Assembly (NCBI GenBank): GCA_023413135.1
Contig: JAEZQK010000017.1
Coordinates: 1-64,000, forward strand
Length of the DNA stretch: 64,000 nt
Direction of reading: 5' to 3'
Source: Bacillota bacterium
GTDB taxonomy: Bacteria; Bacillota; Clostridia; Christensenellales; Aristaeellaceae
Under the pieces are notes generated by a model that saw nothing but the letters and a program-made list of their open reading frames with translations, did not search any database and was not told the DNA's origin. Shown here piece after piece: positions 1 to 8,264 of the stretch. The position numbers and the translations under genes were made by a program. The first letter of the stretch is position 1. Every line of letters starts with the position of its first letter.

Positions 1-124
1 ATTTTGCCTCCGGCTTCCTTCAGATTCCACCTCACGGTGGACACCCTTGCCCTTGGCTAACAGTTCCTACTGCCAAGCCTGTAGCGGACTTTCACCGCCG
101 AGTTATCTCCCATGCCGGGCACAC
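1..124 (-). mobile_element. Group IIC intron, 5' end (domain I), cut by window edge
   Basis: Read on the minus strand, the element begins at 124 with GTGTGCCCGGCATGGG, the 5' consensus of bacterial group II introns, and continues with GGTGAAAGTCC, AACTGTTAGCC, GCAAGGGTGTCC and GGAATCTGAAGGAAGC. From memory these blocks match, in the same order, domain I of the group IIC intron of Oceanobacillus iheyensis. The rest (remaining RNA domains, probable reverse transcriptase, 3' splice site) would lie beyond position 1. Group IIC introns insert just downstream of rho-independent terminators, and a terminator hairpin lies 8 bases upstream of this 5' end. Whether the intron is intact or has an open reading frame cannot be seen here. 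Confidence 0.88.
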
Positions 125-128
125 TATC

Positions 129-160
129 AAAAGACCGCACAGGATATCATCCGTGCGGTC
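129..160 (-). terminator. Rho-independent terminator of the ROK gene; intron target
   Basis: On the minus strand the arms GACCGCAC (160-153) and GTGCGGTC (140-133), extended by GGAT/ATCC with one bulged base, form a strong hairpin followed by TTTT. It lies about 50 bases after the stop of the ROK-family gene, so it should end that transcript. It is also the kind of structure group IIC introns recognise, and the intron starts 8 bases past the stem (TTTTGATA, then GTGTG). Confidence 0.9.
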
Positions 161-211
161 AACAAGAGCATCGTCGTCAAAAGCATGATGTATGCACAGT
201 CTGCCAGCCGG

Positions 212-1501
212 TCACATCGCGGGCTCTTCCGGACAATGCATGTCATCAGGAAGAGCAGCCTCTTCCGCGGGCCGGCCCGCCAGGCCCAGCTTGGCCCCGT
301 TGGTCAGAAAATCCTTGATCACCACCGATGCGCAGCCCAAGTCATCCAATTGCAGGTTGCGGCTGCTGATGACGATTTCGGCGGATACCTCCCCGCGATT
401 CAGGGCTTTGATTTTCTCGTTGAGCAGAGCCACGAAATTCGGGCTTTTAAAGGGAAAGCCGTACAGTGTGATCCGCTTAGGATCCACCAGCCCAATGGCA
501 TCCACCAGCATAAAAGCAAAACGTTCCAGCGCCCCGTCCAGCATTTCTAATACCAGCCTCTCACCCTGATCGAAGCTTTCCATAATATTCTCCATGGTGA
601 TTTTTGTTTTATCCCCGCCGGTAAGCTCGTAGAGAATGGGCAGGCGGGAGGGCGAGTGCTGCAGCGCCAGGTTGTTTGCGATGACGTCAAAGCCGATCAC
701 CGTTTCCAGGCAGCCCCTTTTCCCGCAGCGGCACACCGAACCCAGCGGGTCTACGATAAAATGGCCCAGCTCCATGGCATGATAGCTGTAGCCCGTGAAC
801 AGCCCGCCGTCCATCACAAAAGCGCCGCCCACCAGCGGCCCCAGCTTGACAAACAGCATGCTTTGAATATCCTCACGCGGGTTAAAGAGCATTTCACCAT
901 ACGCCATACAACGGATATCGTTGTTGACCAGCGCTTTTATGCCCAGCCTTTCTTCCACTATATCCCGCACGGGAAGGTTATCCTCCCACAGGCCAAAGGA
1001 CTTGACGCTGATCCCCCGCCTGTCGTCGCATATGCCCTTGATACCCAGACCGGCACCAATGATCCATTTGCGCTCCGCCGGATCCAATTGCTCCATGTAG
1101 GCTTTCATCTGGTCACAGACATCGCCTATGATTTCCACGCCGCTGAGCTTCGCATCATATTGCAGGTTTTTAGTGAAGTAAATGTTCCCCGCAAGATCAA
1201 TGCAGGAGATTCTCAGCTTCCGCGTGGGAATGTACGCGCACAGTACCTTGAATTTCGTTGCATCTATCTCCAGGATCACCTCGCGGCGGCCCATGCGGCT
1301 GCTGCCCTCCACCTTCTTGGCTTCGATGAGCACGCCTTCCTCAATCATTTCGCCGGTGATGTGCGAAATGGCCGCGGGCGTCAGGTTCAAACGCGCCGCG
1401 ATCTCCTTGCGAGAAAGGCCCCCGGTGGCATACAGCAGGTCCAGTATGGCCACGCGGTTGGATACCCGCAGATCAAACATATTTTTCCCGATGCCGGTCA
1501 T
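212..1501 (-). CDS. ROK-family transcriptional regulator
   Basis: A 429-residue ROK (repressor, ORF, kinase) protein. Residues 10-65 form a winged helix-turn-helix (LSRKEIAARLNLTPAAISHI). Residues 85-400 are the sugar-kinase-like ROK domain, with DGGLFTG near 231, the HAMELGH metal/substrate motif at 241-247 and the zinc signature CRCGKRGCLE at 257-266. ROK regulators usually repress sugar-uptake genes and release DNA on binding a sugar or sugar phosphate. It stands alone, followed by a terminator and the intron, so its target is not shown; the carbohydrate loci elsewhere in the window are candidates. The start at 1501 has a GGGGG-type Shine-Dalgarno; an ATG at 1480 is an alternative. The last ~25 residues are a poorly conserved tail. 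Confidence 0.9.
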   Translation of the reverse strand: MTGIGKNMFDLRVSNRVAILDLLYATGGLSRKEIAARLNLTPAAISHITGEMIEEGVLIEAKKVEGSSRMGRREVILEIDATKFKVLCAYIPTRKLRISCIDLAGNIYFTKNLQYDAKLSGVEIIGDVCDQMKAYMEQLDPAERKWIIGAGLGIKGICDDRRGISVKSFGLWEDNLPVRDIVEERLGIKALVNNDIRCMAYGEMLFNPREDIQSMLFVKLGPLVGGAFVMDGGLFTGYSYHAMELGHFIVDPLGSVCRCGKRGCLETVIGFDVIANNLALQHSPSRLPILYELTGGDKTKITMENIMESFDQGERLVLEMLDGALERFAFMLVDAIGLVDPKRITLYGFPFKSPNFVALLNEKIKALNRGEVSAEIVISSRNLQLDDLGCASVVIKDFLTNGAKLGLAGRPAEEAALPDDMHCPEEPAM

Positions 1502-1701
1502 GGCTTACCCCCACGTTTTCCACACCGGAACAGGATGGCGCACCATACAGGGCAAGCTTCCCCCTATTCCAATCCAGCCGGAATTGGTTAATCTTTTTAT
1601 TTAAGCAAAGTACGCAGCTAACGCCATAATAGAAAATTCTCTGCCTCCATTGCTGGAAATGGCCAAAATGGCTGAGTTTTGTTTGCCTTCGCGCATGCCA
1701 T

Positions 1702-1730
1702 ATTCTATCATGGCCTTTATTTTTTTACAA
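1702..1730 (-). promoter_or_regulatory. Probable promoter of the ROK gene, with dyads
   Basis: On the minus strand TTGTAA (1730-1725) and TAGAAT (1707-1702) are separated by 17 bases, a good sigma-A promoter about 200 bases before the ROK start. The -10 box is embedded in the dyad GCCAT-N8-ATGGC (1697-1714), and a second dyad GCCA-AAA-TGGC lies downstream at 1662-1672. These could be ROK autoregulatory operators (inference). The rest of 1502-1860 shows no gene or convincing terminator. Confidence 0.55.
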
Positions 1731-1860
1731 CATAATTCATTTCGGTAAAATATATTGGGCTTTGGGGCCGAGACGGCCGGGAACCTTACTTACGCCCCTT
1801 TCCTACATCGAAAAGGTGTCCAAGGATCTAAACTCCCTGCCGGAGGGGAAGTATTAGCCT

Positions 1861-3639
1861 TTATTCCAGCCAATCCAGCCGGATGGGCGTGGCGGCCTGC
1901 ACGACCTCGGAAGCCTTCACATAGCCGTCTGTTCCTTTCACATCCATCACCCATCCGATTTCCACCTGGGGAATCATTACATGCAACCAATCTCCCTTTG
2001 TGGCAATCACATGCATTTTTGTCCCCGCAGACAGATCCATGATCTTTCCGTCCAGCCAGCCTGTGCCCTTTTTGAGCGCGCAATCCTGCTTTACCTTAGC
2101 TACACGCAGCGGGTACCTGGAAATTGTGCCGGCCACATCGGCGGAGTTTCCATATTGGACATAGCTGCTGCTCATATACCCTTCCACCTGGCCTGCGCGC
2201 ACGCGGTACCATGGCGACGGGTCGCCGGGAAGAGTCTCCAGCACCTGAACCAAAGCGCCGGTCTCATACATGCCCAGATCGGCGGAATGGGAGGAAGTCT
2301 CGGCGCGAAGATGCACGCCCGATACGACGCCATACCCTTGCGGAAGCGTGAACGCCTCTGCGGCTGCCTGACGGCAGGCCTCCGCACTTTTGGGGAACTG
2401 CGCCGCGTCGATGTAGTCCAGATAATCCGGTGCAAGCACGGGCACGTTCTCCTCCTGCGCAGGGCGGTCAGGCTGATAGGTAGTGATGTGATACCAATGG
2501 CTTCCTCCCTGCAGCTCCCCGCTGTCGATCACAACGCCGCTGCCGGTTTCCCTACTTAAGCGGCGATAAGCCTTCAGCCGGCACATCGGCTGCGGATCGC
2601 CCGGTCCCCCCATATAAACGAGCTGGCATTCAAAGCTCTCGCTTTCGGAGCCGGAAATGGGATATTCAATAATAAAGGAGAGCCCCTGCCCGTCGCAAGC
2701 AATGAAGAAATCCCTGTTTTTAAGCAGGGCTTTCTCGCCCACCAGCGCCACGCTCCACCCCTCGGAGGGGGACTTTCGGTACAGCGCCACCAAAAGCCGT
2801 TCCTCCCCTTTTGCGAAGGCTGCCAACCCTCTTTCCGCCGGCAAGGAAGCTTGGGAAGGTCCGTCGAACGTCAAAAGCGCGCCGCACAGGCCGGTCCACC
2901 CTTCCAACTTGGGGTGGGAAAAGGCCTGGAAAAGCTCGGCGGGTATTTCGCCCAGGAACTCAGTAACGGTGTACGTCCAAGTCCCGTCGCCGGCGCGCAT
3001 GGTACGCGTCTGAATGCCCTGGCGCGTGGCCGGATCAGCAGCAACGGGCTCAATTGTCAAGCCGTTTTCGGCAAGCACCTGGTCGCGCCACTCAAAAAGG
3101 ACAGGCGGCCATTCATACTTTTCTCCATAGCAGGAAATGAAGAAATCATCAACGGCCTGCGCCGCCGGATAATCCTTGTTCGCAAGCCCGGATTGCAAGG
3201 CGTAAGAGGGATTGATATTCCTCTTGAGCATCATGTCTCCAAAGGCGGACTTCGCCTCTTCGTTCCATTCCACAAACCAGCGGTTTTGCAATGCGGCGTT
3301 AAGCACGTCGCGAACGCCGCCTTCGCCGGGGTATTTGCGGTAGCTTGTGTGAAATGGCGTGCTGCTTCCGTCTATAAAGCCTCCGTCCGGCTTGCGGAAG
3401 GCGCCGGTATATATCCAATTGGGGTGCTCTTTGGGGGAGAATTGCACATGCCACTCCGTGTCCGTTTCCGTGACGGTAAAGTTAAAAGCCTCCGCTTCCT
3501 CCAGCGTATAGCCGTACACCTCCGTCAGGTTGGAGATGGCACCCATGATGGGCTTATCGTACCGGGCGCCTTCCTGCGCCAACGCCGGCAACGCAAGCAT
3601 AAGCAACGCGCAAAGGAGCAATATAAAGCGCTTTGTCAT
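1861..3639 (-). CDS. Secreted protein with two C-terminal SH3b domains
   Basis: A 592-residue protein with a clear signal peptide (MTKRFILLLCALLMLALPALAQ). I place the start at 3639 because GGAAAGGA lies just upstream; the longer frame to 3705 would overlap the preceding gene. The central ~400 residues match no family I recognise. The C-terminus has two bacterial SH3-like modules: one with VHLRAETSS...GMYETGALVQVLE...GYMSSSYVQYG, and a second with a MDLSAGTKMHVIATKGDWLHV segment. Such modules usually bind peptidoglycan or mediate contacts outside the cell. It starts 20 bases after the M56 protease gene, so it is the third gene of a blaI-M56 operon. A role as effector or ligand of the M56 sensor is inference. 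Confidence 0.75.
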   Translation of the reverse strand: MTKRFILLLCALLMLALPALAQEGARYDKPIMGAISNLTEVYGYTLEEAEAFNFTVTETDTEWHVQFSPKEHPNWIYTGAFRKPDGGFIDGSSTPFHTSYRKYPGEGGVRDVLNAALQNRWFVEWNEEAKSAFGDMMLKRNINPSYALQSGLANKDYPAAQAVDDFFISCYGEKYEWPPVLFEWRDQVLAENGLTIEPVAADPATRQGIQTRTMRAGDGTWTYTVTEFLGEIPAELFQAFSHPKLEGWTGLCGALLTFDGPSQASLPAERGLAAFAKGEERLLVALYRKSPSEGWSVALVGEKALLKNRDFFIACDGQGLSFIIEYPISGSESESFECQLVYMGGPGDPQPMCRLKAYRRLSRETGSGVVIDSGELQGGSHWYHITTYQPDRPAQEENVPVLAPDYLDYIDAAQFPKSAEACRQAAAEAFTLPQGYGVVSGVHLRAETSSHSADLGMYETGALVQVLETLPGDPSPWYRVRAGQVEGYMSSSYVQYGNSADVAGTISRYPLRVAKVKQDCALKKGTGWLDGKIMDLSAGTKMHVIATKGDWLHVMIPQVEIGWVMDVKGTDGYVKASEVVQAATPIRLDWLE

Positions 3640-3658
3640 ATCTAACACTATCCTTTCC

Positions 3659-5650
3659 TCAGCCGTTGCCCTCGCCGGGCCCGCCAGTATACAGCACTGC
3701 ACCATCCGGTGAATGAATCATGATCTCATATCTGTCCAAGGGGGCATCGCCGAAAAAATCAAACTGCCAGTAAGGGGTTTGAAAAAACGCATCAGGCTCC
3801 GCTCTGAAGCCGTATTCCAGCCGGAAGCGCGACATGGTCTGCGCTGTCTCACCATACTTGTCACAAATGGCCTGCACGGCAATGGCCAGCGCGCTTTCCA
3901 GCGAAATATCCCACTTGGACGATGCAGTAAAGGAATTGTTTTCCCGGGCTTTATTCGTAGCCGAAAAGCCGCCGAGCTGAACGATCGCTTCGCCGTCGTC
4001 CTGGGAGGTTTCCGTTCCCATGTCACCAGATAAAGAAAGATGGCTGCGCATTTCTTCCCCCATGAGGAAATACGAAATCCTCATTTCGGGAAGAACCTGC
4101 ACCTCGAACTGGCAGGCGAAAACATTATCCTGATTGGCACCTATAAAACCCATAAAGTGATCTTCGTTGTATTCGCTCTTACCGATATAGTACATCCAGC
4201 GCAGCCCGTCGAGCCTGTCGGCTATGCCGGGCAGCATGGCCCTGGCGAACTGAAGGATGTATTTCCCTTCCTTCTCCTGCATGGCATTCCTGGCTTCGTA
4301 GAGGGTCGGGGAGGGATGCAATGTAATCCAACTGTTGCTTGCGTTAAACTCCAGGATGGTGCCGTCCGGCAAAAAGGAAATGCCGGCGGAGGCTTTCATG
4401 GCGGGTGATAAGGCATGCACCTCGTATGCGCCGTTCAAGTATTCCACGGTCCATTCGGCATCTGACATATGAACCCCCATAAGGTCGGATTGCCAAAACG
4501 CCTGGGCGTAATCAATGGCATCCGCATCGCCGGCGATGTCCTTATCGTCGGAGCTCGCTGGCTGGCTTTCCGCAATTGCAGGTATCACAGGGCCTATATG
4601 AAACTCCGCCGTAGCGAAGGCTGCAATCAGCGCAGCGCAGGCCAGCAGCCCAAAGGCCAGCGCCGGGCCTTTTTTCCCATGGCCGCCAAACAAAATGGCA
4701 TGGACACGGCCTTTAAGCTTTTTTGCAGCCATGGTCATGCCCGTGGCCAGCACCGCCACGCCGGGGGCACTGCGCCTTGCGGCGGCCAGGATCAGCACGT
4801 TCGTGTAGGCAAGCTTCTCCTCAGTACTCAGTTTTCCCACCACTCGGTCATCGCAGGCCAGTTCCCCGTCCGTGCGGCTCATATTTGCTGCCACCCAGAC
4901 CAGCGGGTTAAACCAATGAATCACGCAGCACAAAAGCCGCAGCACGCCAAAAACATGGTCCTTTCCCTTATAATGGCACGCCTCATGCGCAAGCACCTGG
5001 ATGGTCTCCTGCTTTTCCGCGATCAGCGGCAACGCGATATACGGGTGCAGCACGCCCACCAGGCAGGCGCTGGTCAGGGGATCGGTATAATAGACGGGGA
5101 TGGGCCTTACGTTCCTCTTCATGCAAAGCGCCTGATACTCCTCCAGCAGCTTACCGGAAATAGGCTCGATCCGCCCTGCCTTCAACCTTCGCCGAAAGCG
5201 GACGTTGGAAAATATGAAGAAGCACAGCACCGCACCCGCCCCGCAAAAGTAAACAAGCATCAGCCGATGAGAGAATGTACCATTGTCCGCGGAATCAGCA
5301 AAAGCCTGTAGCTCCCGTACCAGAGGATCGCCCTGCCGCGCGCCGCCGCGCAAGCCGTCCACCATCTGGGAAAAACTGCGGCTCGCGTCCGAAAAGCGCA
5401 CCTTGACCTGCCCCGCAATGGGGCGGATGGCCTGATCCTGCAAATAGCCGGGGCGAATGCTGTTGATAGCGGGGTTGGGCAGCGCAAGCGGGCACAGCAG
5501 CCGGATGGCCACCAGCAGCCACACAAAATAAAGCACGGAATTTCCCAGCTGCTTGCGAAGGAACCGCCGCACAAGCACCAGCAGCAGGATGGCGATGCCG
5601 GCGATGAGGTTGGCTTCCACCAGGAAATTAAAAAGCGTTGCAGTACGCAT
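3659..5650 (-). CDS. BlaR1-like M56 membrane metalloprotease sensor
   Basis: A 663-residue protein. The N-terminal half is the BlaR1/MecR1 peptidase M56 domain: transmembrane segments near 12-28, 38-55 and 130-150, the zinc site HEACH at 222-226 inside LAHEACHYKGKD, and the third-ligand region ELACDDRV at 263-270. A further membrane segment at about 331-350 leads to a ~310-residue outside domain. In true BlaR1 that part is a penicillin-binding domain with SxxK; I find no convincing class D beta-lactamase signature, so the ligand is probably different. In the family, ligand binding activates the cytoplasmic protease, which leads to loss of the BlaI repressor. It lies between blaI-like and SH3-protein genes. 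GGGAGG stands 7 bases before the ATG. Confidence 0.85.
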   Translation of the reverse strand: MRTATLFNFLVEANLIAGIAILLLVLVRRFLRKQLGNSVLYFVWLLVAIRLLCPLALPNPAINSIRPGYLQDQAIRPIAGQVKVRFSDASRSFSQMVDGLRGGARQGDPLVRELQAFADSADNGTFSHRLMLVYFCGAGAVLCFFIFSNVRFRRRLKAGRIEPISGKLLEEYQALCMKRNVRPIPVYYTDPLTSACLVGVLHPYIALPLIAEKQETIQVLAHEACHYKGKDHVFGVLRLLCCVIHWFNPLVWVAANMSRTDGELACDDRVVGKLSTEEKLAYTNVLILAAARRSAPGVAVLATGMTMAAKKLKGRVHAILFGGHGKKGPALAFGLLACAALIAAFATAEFHIGPVIPAIAESQPASSDDKDIAGDADAIDYAQAFWQSDLMGVHMSDAEWTVEYLNGAYEVHALSPAMKASAGISFLPDGTILEFNASNSWITLHPSPTLYEARNAMQEKEGKYILQFARAMLPGIADRLDGLRWMYYIGKSEYNEDHFMGFIGANQDNVFACQFEVQVLPEMRISYFLMGEEMRSHLSLSGDMGTETSQDDGEAIVQLGGFSATNKARENNSFTASSKWDISLESALAIAVQAICDKYGETAQTMSRFRLEYGFRAEPDAFFQTPYWQFDFFGDAPLDRYEIMIHSPDGAVLYTGGPGEGNG

Positions 5651-5671
5651 GGCTTTTCCTCCCTGAATGCC

Positions 5672-6043
5672 TTACTTTTTCTCCTCGTTTTTCATTAATA
5701 CCAGCAGAGCTTGTATTTCTTCCACTTTCATTTCACCAGAATCCACCAGATTGTTGATGAGCAGCGAAGCCTTGCCCGCAAACACGCGCGAAAGGAATTT
5801 TTTGGTCTGGTCAGTGGAAGCCTCCTCCCGGGTGATACGGGGCGAGTACATCTTGACAGGGCCGGATTCGTCAATCGATACACTCCCCTTATCGTGCATC
5901 CGCTTGAGCAGTGTGATAACCGTATGCCTTGTCCAGTCTGTGGATGGCTCCAGAATTTTGGTGATCTCCGCCATGGAACGCGGGCTTTGGTTCCACAACA
6001 CCTCCATGATCTTCCATTCCGCCTCGGTGAGTTGAATCGGCAA
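5672..6043 (-). CDS. BlaI/MecI/CopY-family repressor
   Basis: A 123-residue winged-helix repressor of the BlaI family (TEAEWKIMEVLWNQSP, then DWTRHTVITLLKRMHDKGSV). The C-terminal helices serve for dimer formation in this family. The start is taken as TTG at 6043, because GGAAGGAGG lies 6 bases upstream and translation from there begins exactly at the family's usual N-terminus; an upstream ATG at 6070 lacks a ribosome site. It is first in an operon with the M56 protease (21-base gap), the normal repressor-sensor pairing. TACA/TGTA-type palindromes around its promoter suggest autoregulation. Confidence 0.9.
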   Translation of the reverse strand: MPIQLTEAEWKIMEVLWNQSPRSMAEITKILEPSTDWTRHTVITLLKRMHDKGSVSIDESGPVKMYSPRITREEASTDQTKKFLSRVFAGKASLLINNLVDSGEMKVEEIQALLVLMKNEEKK

Positions 6044-6086
6044 GATGATCCTCCTTCCTTGAGGTGACATGCGTCTACCAGCAGGA

Positions 6087-6135
6087 TACACCTGTCTACC
6101 ACCTAATGTCAAGTTCTGGAAACGTACAACTTGTA
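6087..6135 (-). promoter_or_regulatory. Promoter and candidate BlaI operators
   Basis: On the minus strand TTGACA (6112-6107) is followed after 16 bases by TGTATC, a plausible promoter for the blaI-M56 operon. TACAACTTGTA at 6125-6135 is a perfect palindrome of the TACA...TGTA type used by BlaI/CopY repressors, just upstream of the -35. TACACCTGTC at 6087-6096 is a one-mismatch version lying over the -10 box. Operator function is inferred from family knowledge and position. Confidence 0.55.
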
Positions 6136-6241
6136 ACAATTTCCAGCACCAATTGGGCATATCAAAAGCTCACATTAACAAGGGAACATTTGTTTGCATA
6201 CCTTGCGCCTTTTATGATAAAATGATGATGAGGTGATCGGC

Positions 6242-7462
6242 TTGACAAACGTTCTCCTTCGCCAGAGCATGGATTTGGGCGAAAAGATCAAGCAAATGCG
6301 CAGCGATGCCCGTTACGACGTATCGGACGACGACGGCGCCTGCATTCCCGACCTGTCGGCAATCAAATCATCCATACGCTCCAAGGCTGCCTTGCCCAAG
6401 GTACCGAAGGTTTTTCTGGCAAACGACTGCGTCTTCAACTGCGCCTACTGCAATTGCCGCTTAAGCAACGAGTGCAAGCGCCGCTATGTAATGACGCCGC
6501 GTGAGCTGGCGGACATCTCGGTGCGGGAGGCCAGTCAGAACGGGCGTGGCATCTTCATCACATCTGCGATCTATAAAAACCCGGACTATACCGAGGAGCT
6601 GATCATCGAGACACTCAAAATCATCAGAAACCAGCACCTGTTCGGCGGCTATGTGCATGCCAAAATTATGCCCGGCGCCGATCCGGAGCTTATCCGGGAG
6701 GCCGGGAAATACGCCGACAGGCTGAGCGTCAACATCGAGGTCGCAAGGAGCGAGGGGTACTGCAAAATTGCCAAACAAAAGAACAGGAACAATATCCTGG
6801 CACCCATGCAAAAGATCAGCGAGCTGATCGCGGAGGCCCGCTCAGCCGGCGGTTGGCGGCAGCCCCGCTTCGCCACATCGCAGACCACGCAATTGATGGC
6901 CGGCAGCACCGGGGAGGATGACCGCACCATACTGGTTCTTTCCAGTGCCCTGTATCGGAAATATGGCCTGAAGCGGGTTTACTATACGGCGTTTCATTAC
7001 GAGCAGCCGGCCGCCGGATACGATCTGCCCTTCACCGCCACGCCCTCCTGGCGGATGAGCCGCCTTTACCAGGCCGACCGGCTGATGCAGTTGTATGGCT
7101 TCCGGCCCGACGAAATCGTGCCCGAGCAAGCGCCCTACCTTTTGGAGGACATCGATCCCAAGGCCGCCTTTGCGCTGCGCAACCTGCACCTCTTCCCCGT
7201 GGAGGTGAATACCGCCGACTATGAAACGCTTTTGCGGGTACCGGGCATCGGCATCACCTATGCAAAACGGATCATCGCGGCGAGGCAGCATTGCACCGTT
7301 ACATTCGACGTCCTGCGGAAAATCGGGGTATCGCTGAAACGCTGCCGCTATTTTATCCTGTGCAACGGCAAAATGGCGGCAGCAGCCGAATTGGATCCTG
7401 TGTCACTCAGAGGTCTGCTGAGCGGCCATGACGGCTACGAGCAACCGCCGCTGGTGCAGTAG
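6242..7462 (+). CDS. Radical SAM protein with helix-hairpin-helix (UDG-linked family)
   Basis: A ~406-residue protein matching the 'putative DNA modification/repair radical SAM protein' family usually paired with a uracil-DNA-glycosylase-like gene. The N-terminus has the family start (MDLGEKIKQMRSDARYDVS) and the 4Fe-4S motif CVFNCAYC in FLANDCVFNCAYCNCR. The C-terminus has a helix-hairpin-helix DNA-binding motif (LLRVPGIGITYAKRIIAAR). I choose the TTG at 6242 because a long Shine-Dalgarno (GAGGTGATC) ends 3 bases before it; a GTG at 6233 overlaps that site and an ATG at 6269 has none. The usual UDG-like partner is not next to it or elsewhere in the window. The reaction is unknown. It is divergent from the blaI operon. 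Confidence 0.85.
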   Translation: MTNVLLRQSMDLGEKIKQMRSDARYDVSDDDGACIPDLSAIKSSIRSKAALPKVPKVFLANDCVFNCAYCNCRLSNECKRRYVMTPRELADISVREASQNGRGIFITSAIYKNPDYTEELIIETLKIIRNQHLFGGYVHAKIMPGADPELIREAGKYADRLSVNIEVARSEGYCKIAKQKNRNNILAPMQKISELIAEARSAGGWRQPRFATSQTTQLMAGSTGEDDRTILVLSSALYRKYGLKRVYYTAFHYEQPAAGYDLPFTATPSWRMSRLYQADRLMQLYGFRPDEIVPEQAPYLLEDIDPKAAFALRNLHLFPVEVNTADYETLLRVPGIGITYAKRIIAARQHCTVTFDVLRKIGVSLKRCRYFILCNGKMAAAAELDPVSLRGLLSGHDGYEQPPLVQ

Positions 7463-7520
7463 CGGGATGGTGGCAGGCCAGGCAGCCATAGAACCCATGA
7501 CAGCCTTTGCCGGATATCGT

Positions 7521-8264
7521 TTACTCGGAGAGAAACTTCAGCATCATGTAGCCACTTTTTCCATCGACCGTCACACGAGCCCATTCGCCTGATATGGCAT
7601 GAACGGTTACCTGCGCACCGTTCGCATATTTGCCCAACGATACGGAGCTGGTGCTTGCGGTCCTGCGCAAGTGCAGCTTGCCGTCGTTGCCAGTCTTAAC
7701 GACCATTGTGCCGGAGGCGGCGGAAGAATTGTCTTGCTCTGCGGTATTCTCCAGGGTCGCGTTTTCGCTCTCAGTCTGCCCGGCATCATCCCCTGCGGAT
7801 TGCTCGGCCAGGAATGTGAGCATCATATAGCCCATATTGCCACCCACAGTCACATGCGCCCAGCCGTTTGCGGTGGAATGCACGGTAACGGCTTCTCCGT
7901 TTGCATATTTGCCCAAAGACATGGCACTGGTGTTTGCACTTTTGCGCAGGTGCAGCTTGCCGTCGTTGGCAGTCCTGACAACCATAGTGCCGGAAGCTTG
8001 GGAAGAATTGTCCGACCCGGCGGTATTCTCCTGGGTCACGTTTTCGCCTTCGGTCTGGCCGGCCTCTCCCCCTGCGGATGGTTCGGCCAAGAATGTGAGC
8101 ATCATATAGCCTGTTTTACCGCCCACAGTCACGTGCGCCCAGCCGTTTACAGTGGAGTGTACGGTAACGGCTGCACCGTTTACATATTTGCCCAAGGACG
8201 CCGAGCCTGTGTTTGCGCTTTTGCGCAGGTGCAGCTTGCCATCGTTGCCCGTCTTGACAACCAT
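7521..8264 (-). repeat. 279-bp tandem coding repeats (SH3 modules)
   Basis: Three units read on the minus strand: 8264-7986, 7985-7707 and 7706-7521 (the last cut by the stop codon). Each full unit codes for exactly 93 residues, from MVV(K/R)T to SGT: one SH3b module plus an acidic linker. The close similarity indicates recent tandem duplication and makes copy-number change by recombination likely. Confidence 0.9.

Noticed and set aside
47..569. Plus-strand open frames at the left edge
   Set aside because: They overlap the intron RNA and the ROK gene in antisense and have no supporting signal.
4001..4500. Penicillin-binding sensor domain in the M56 protein
   Set aside because: I looked for an SxxK plus KTG arrangement in the outside domain and saw none that fits class D enzymes.
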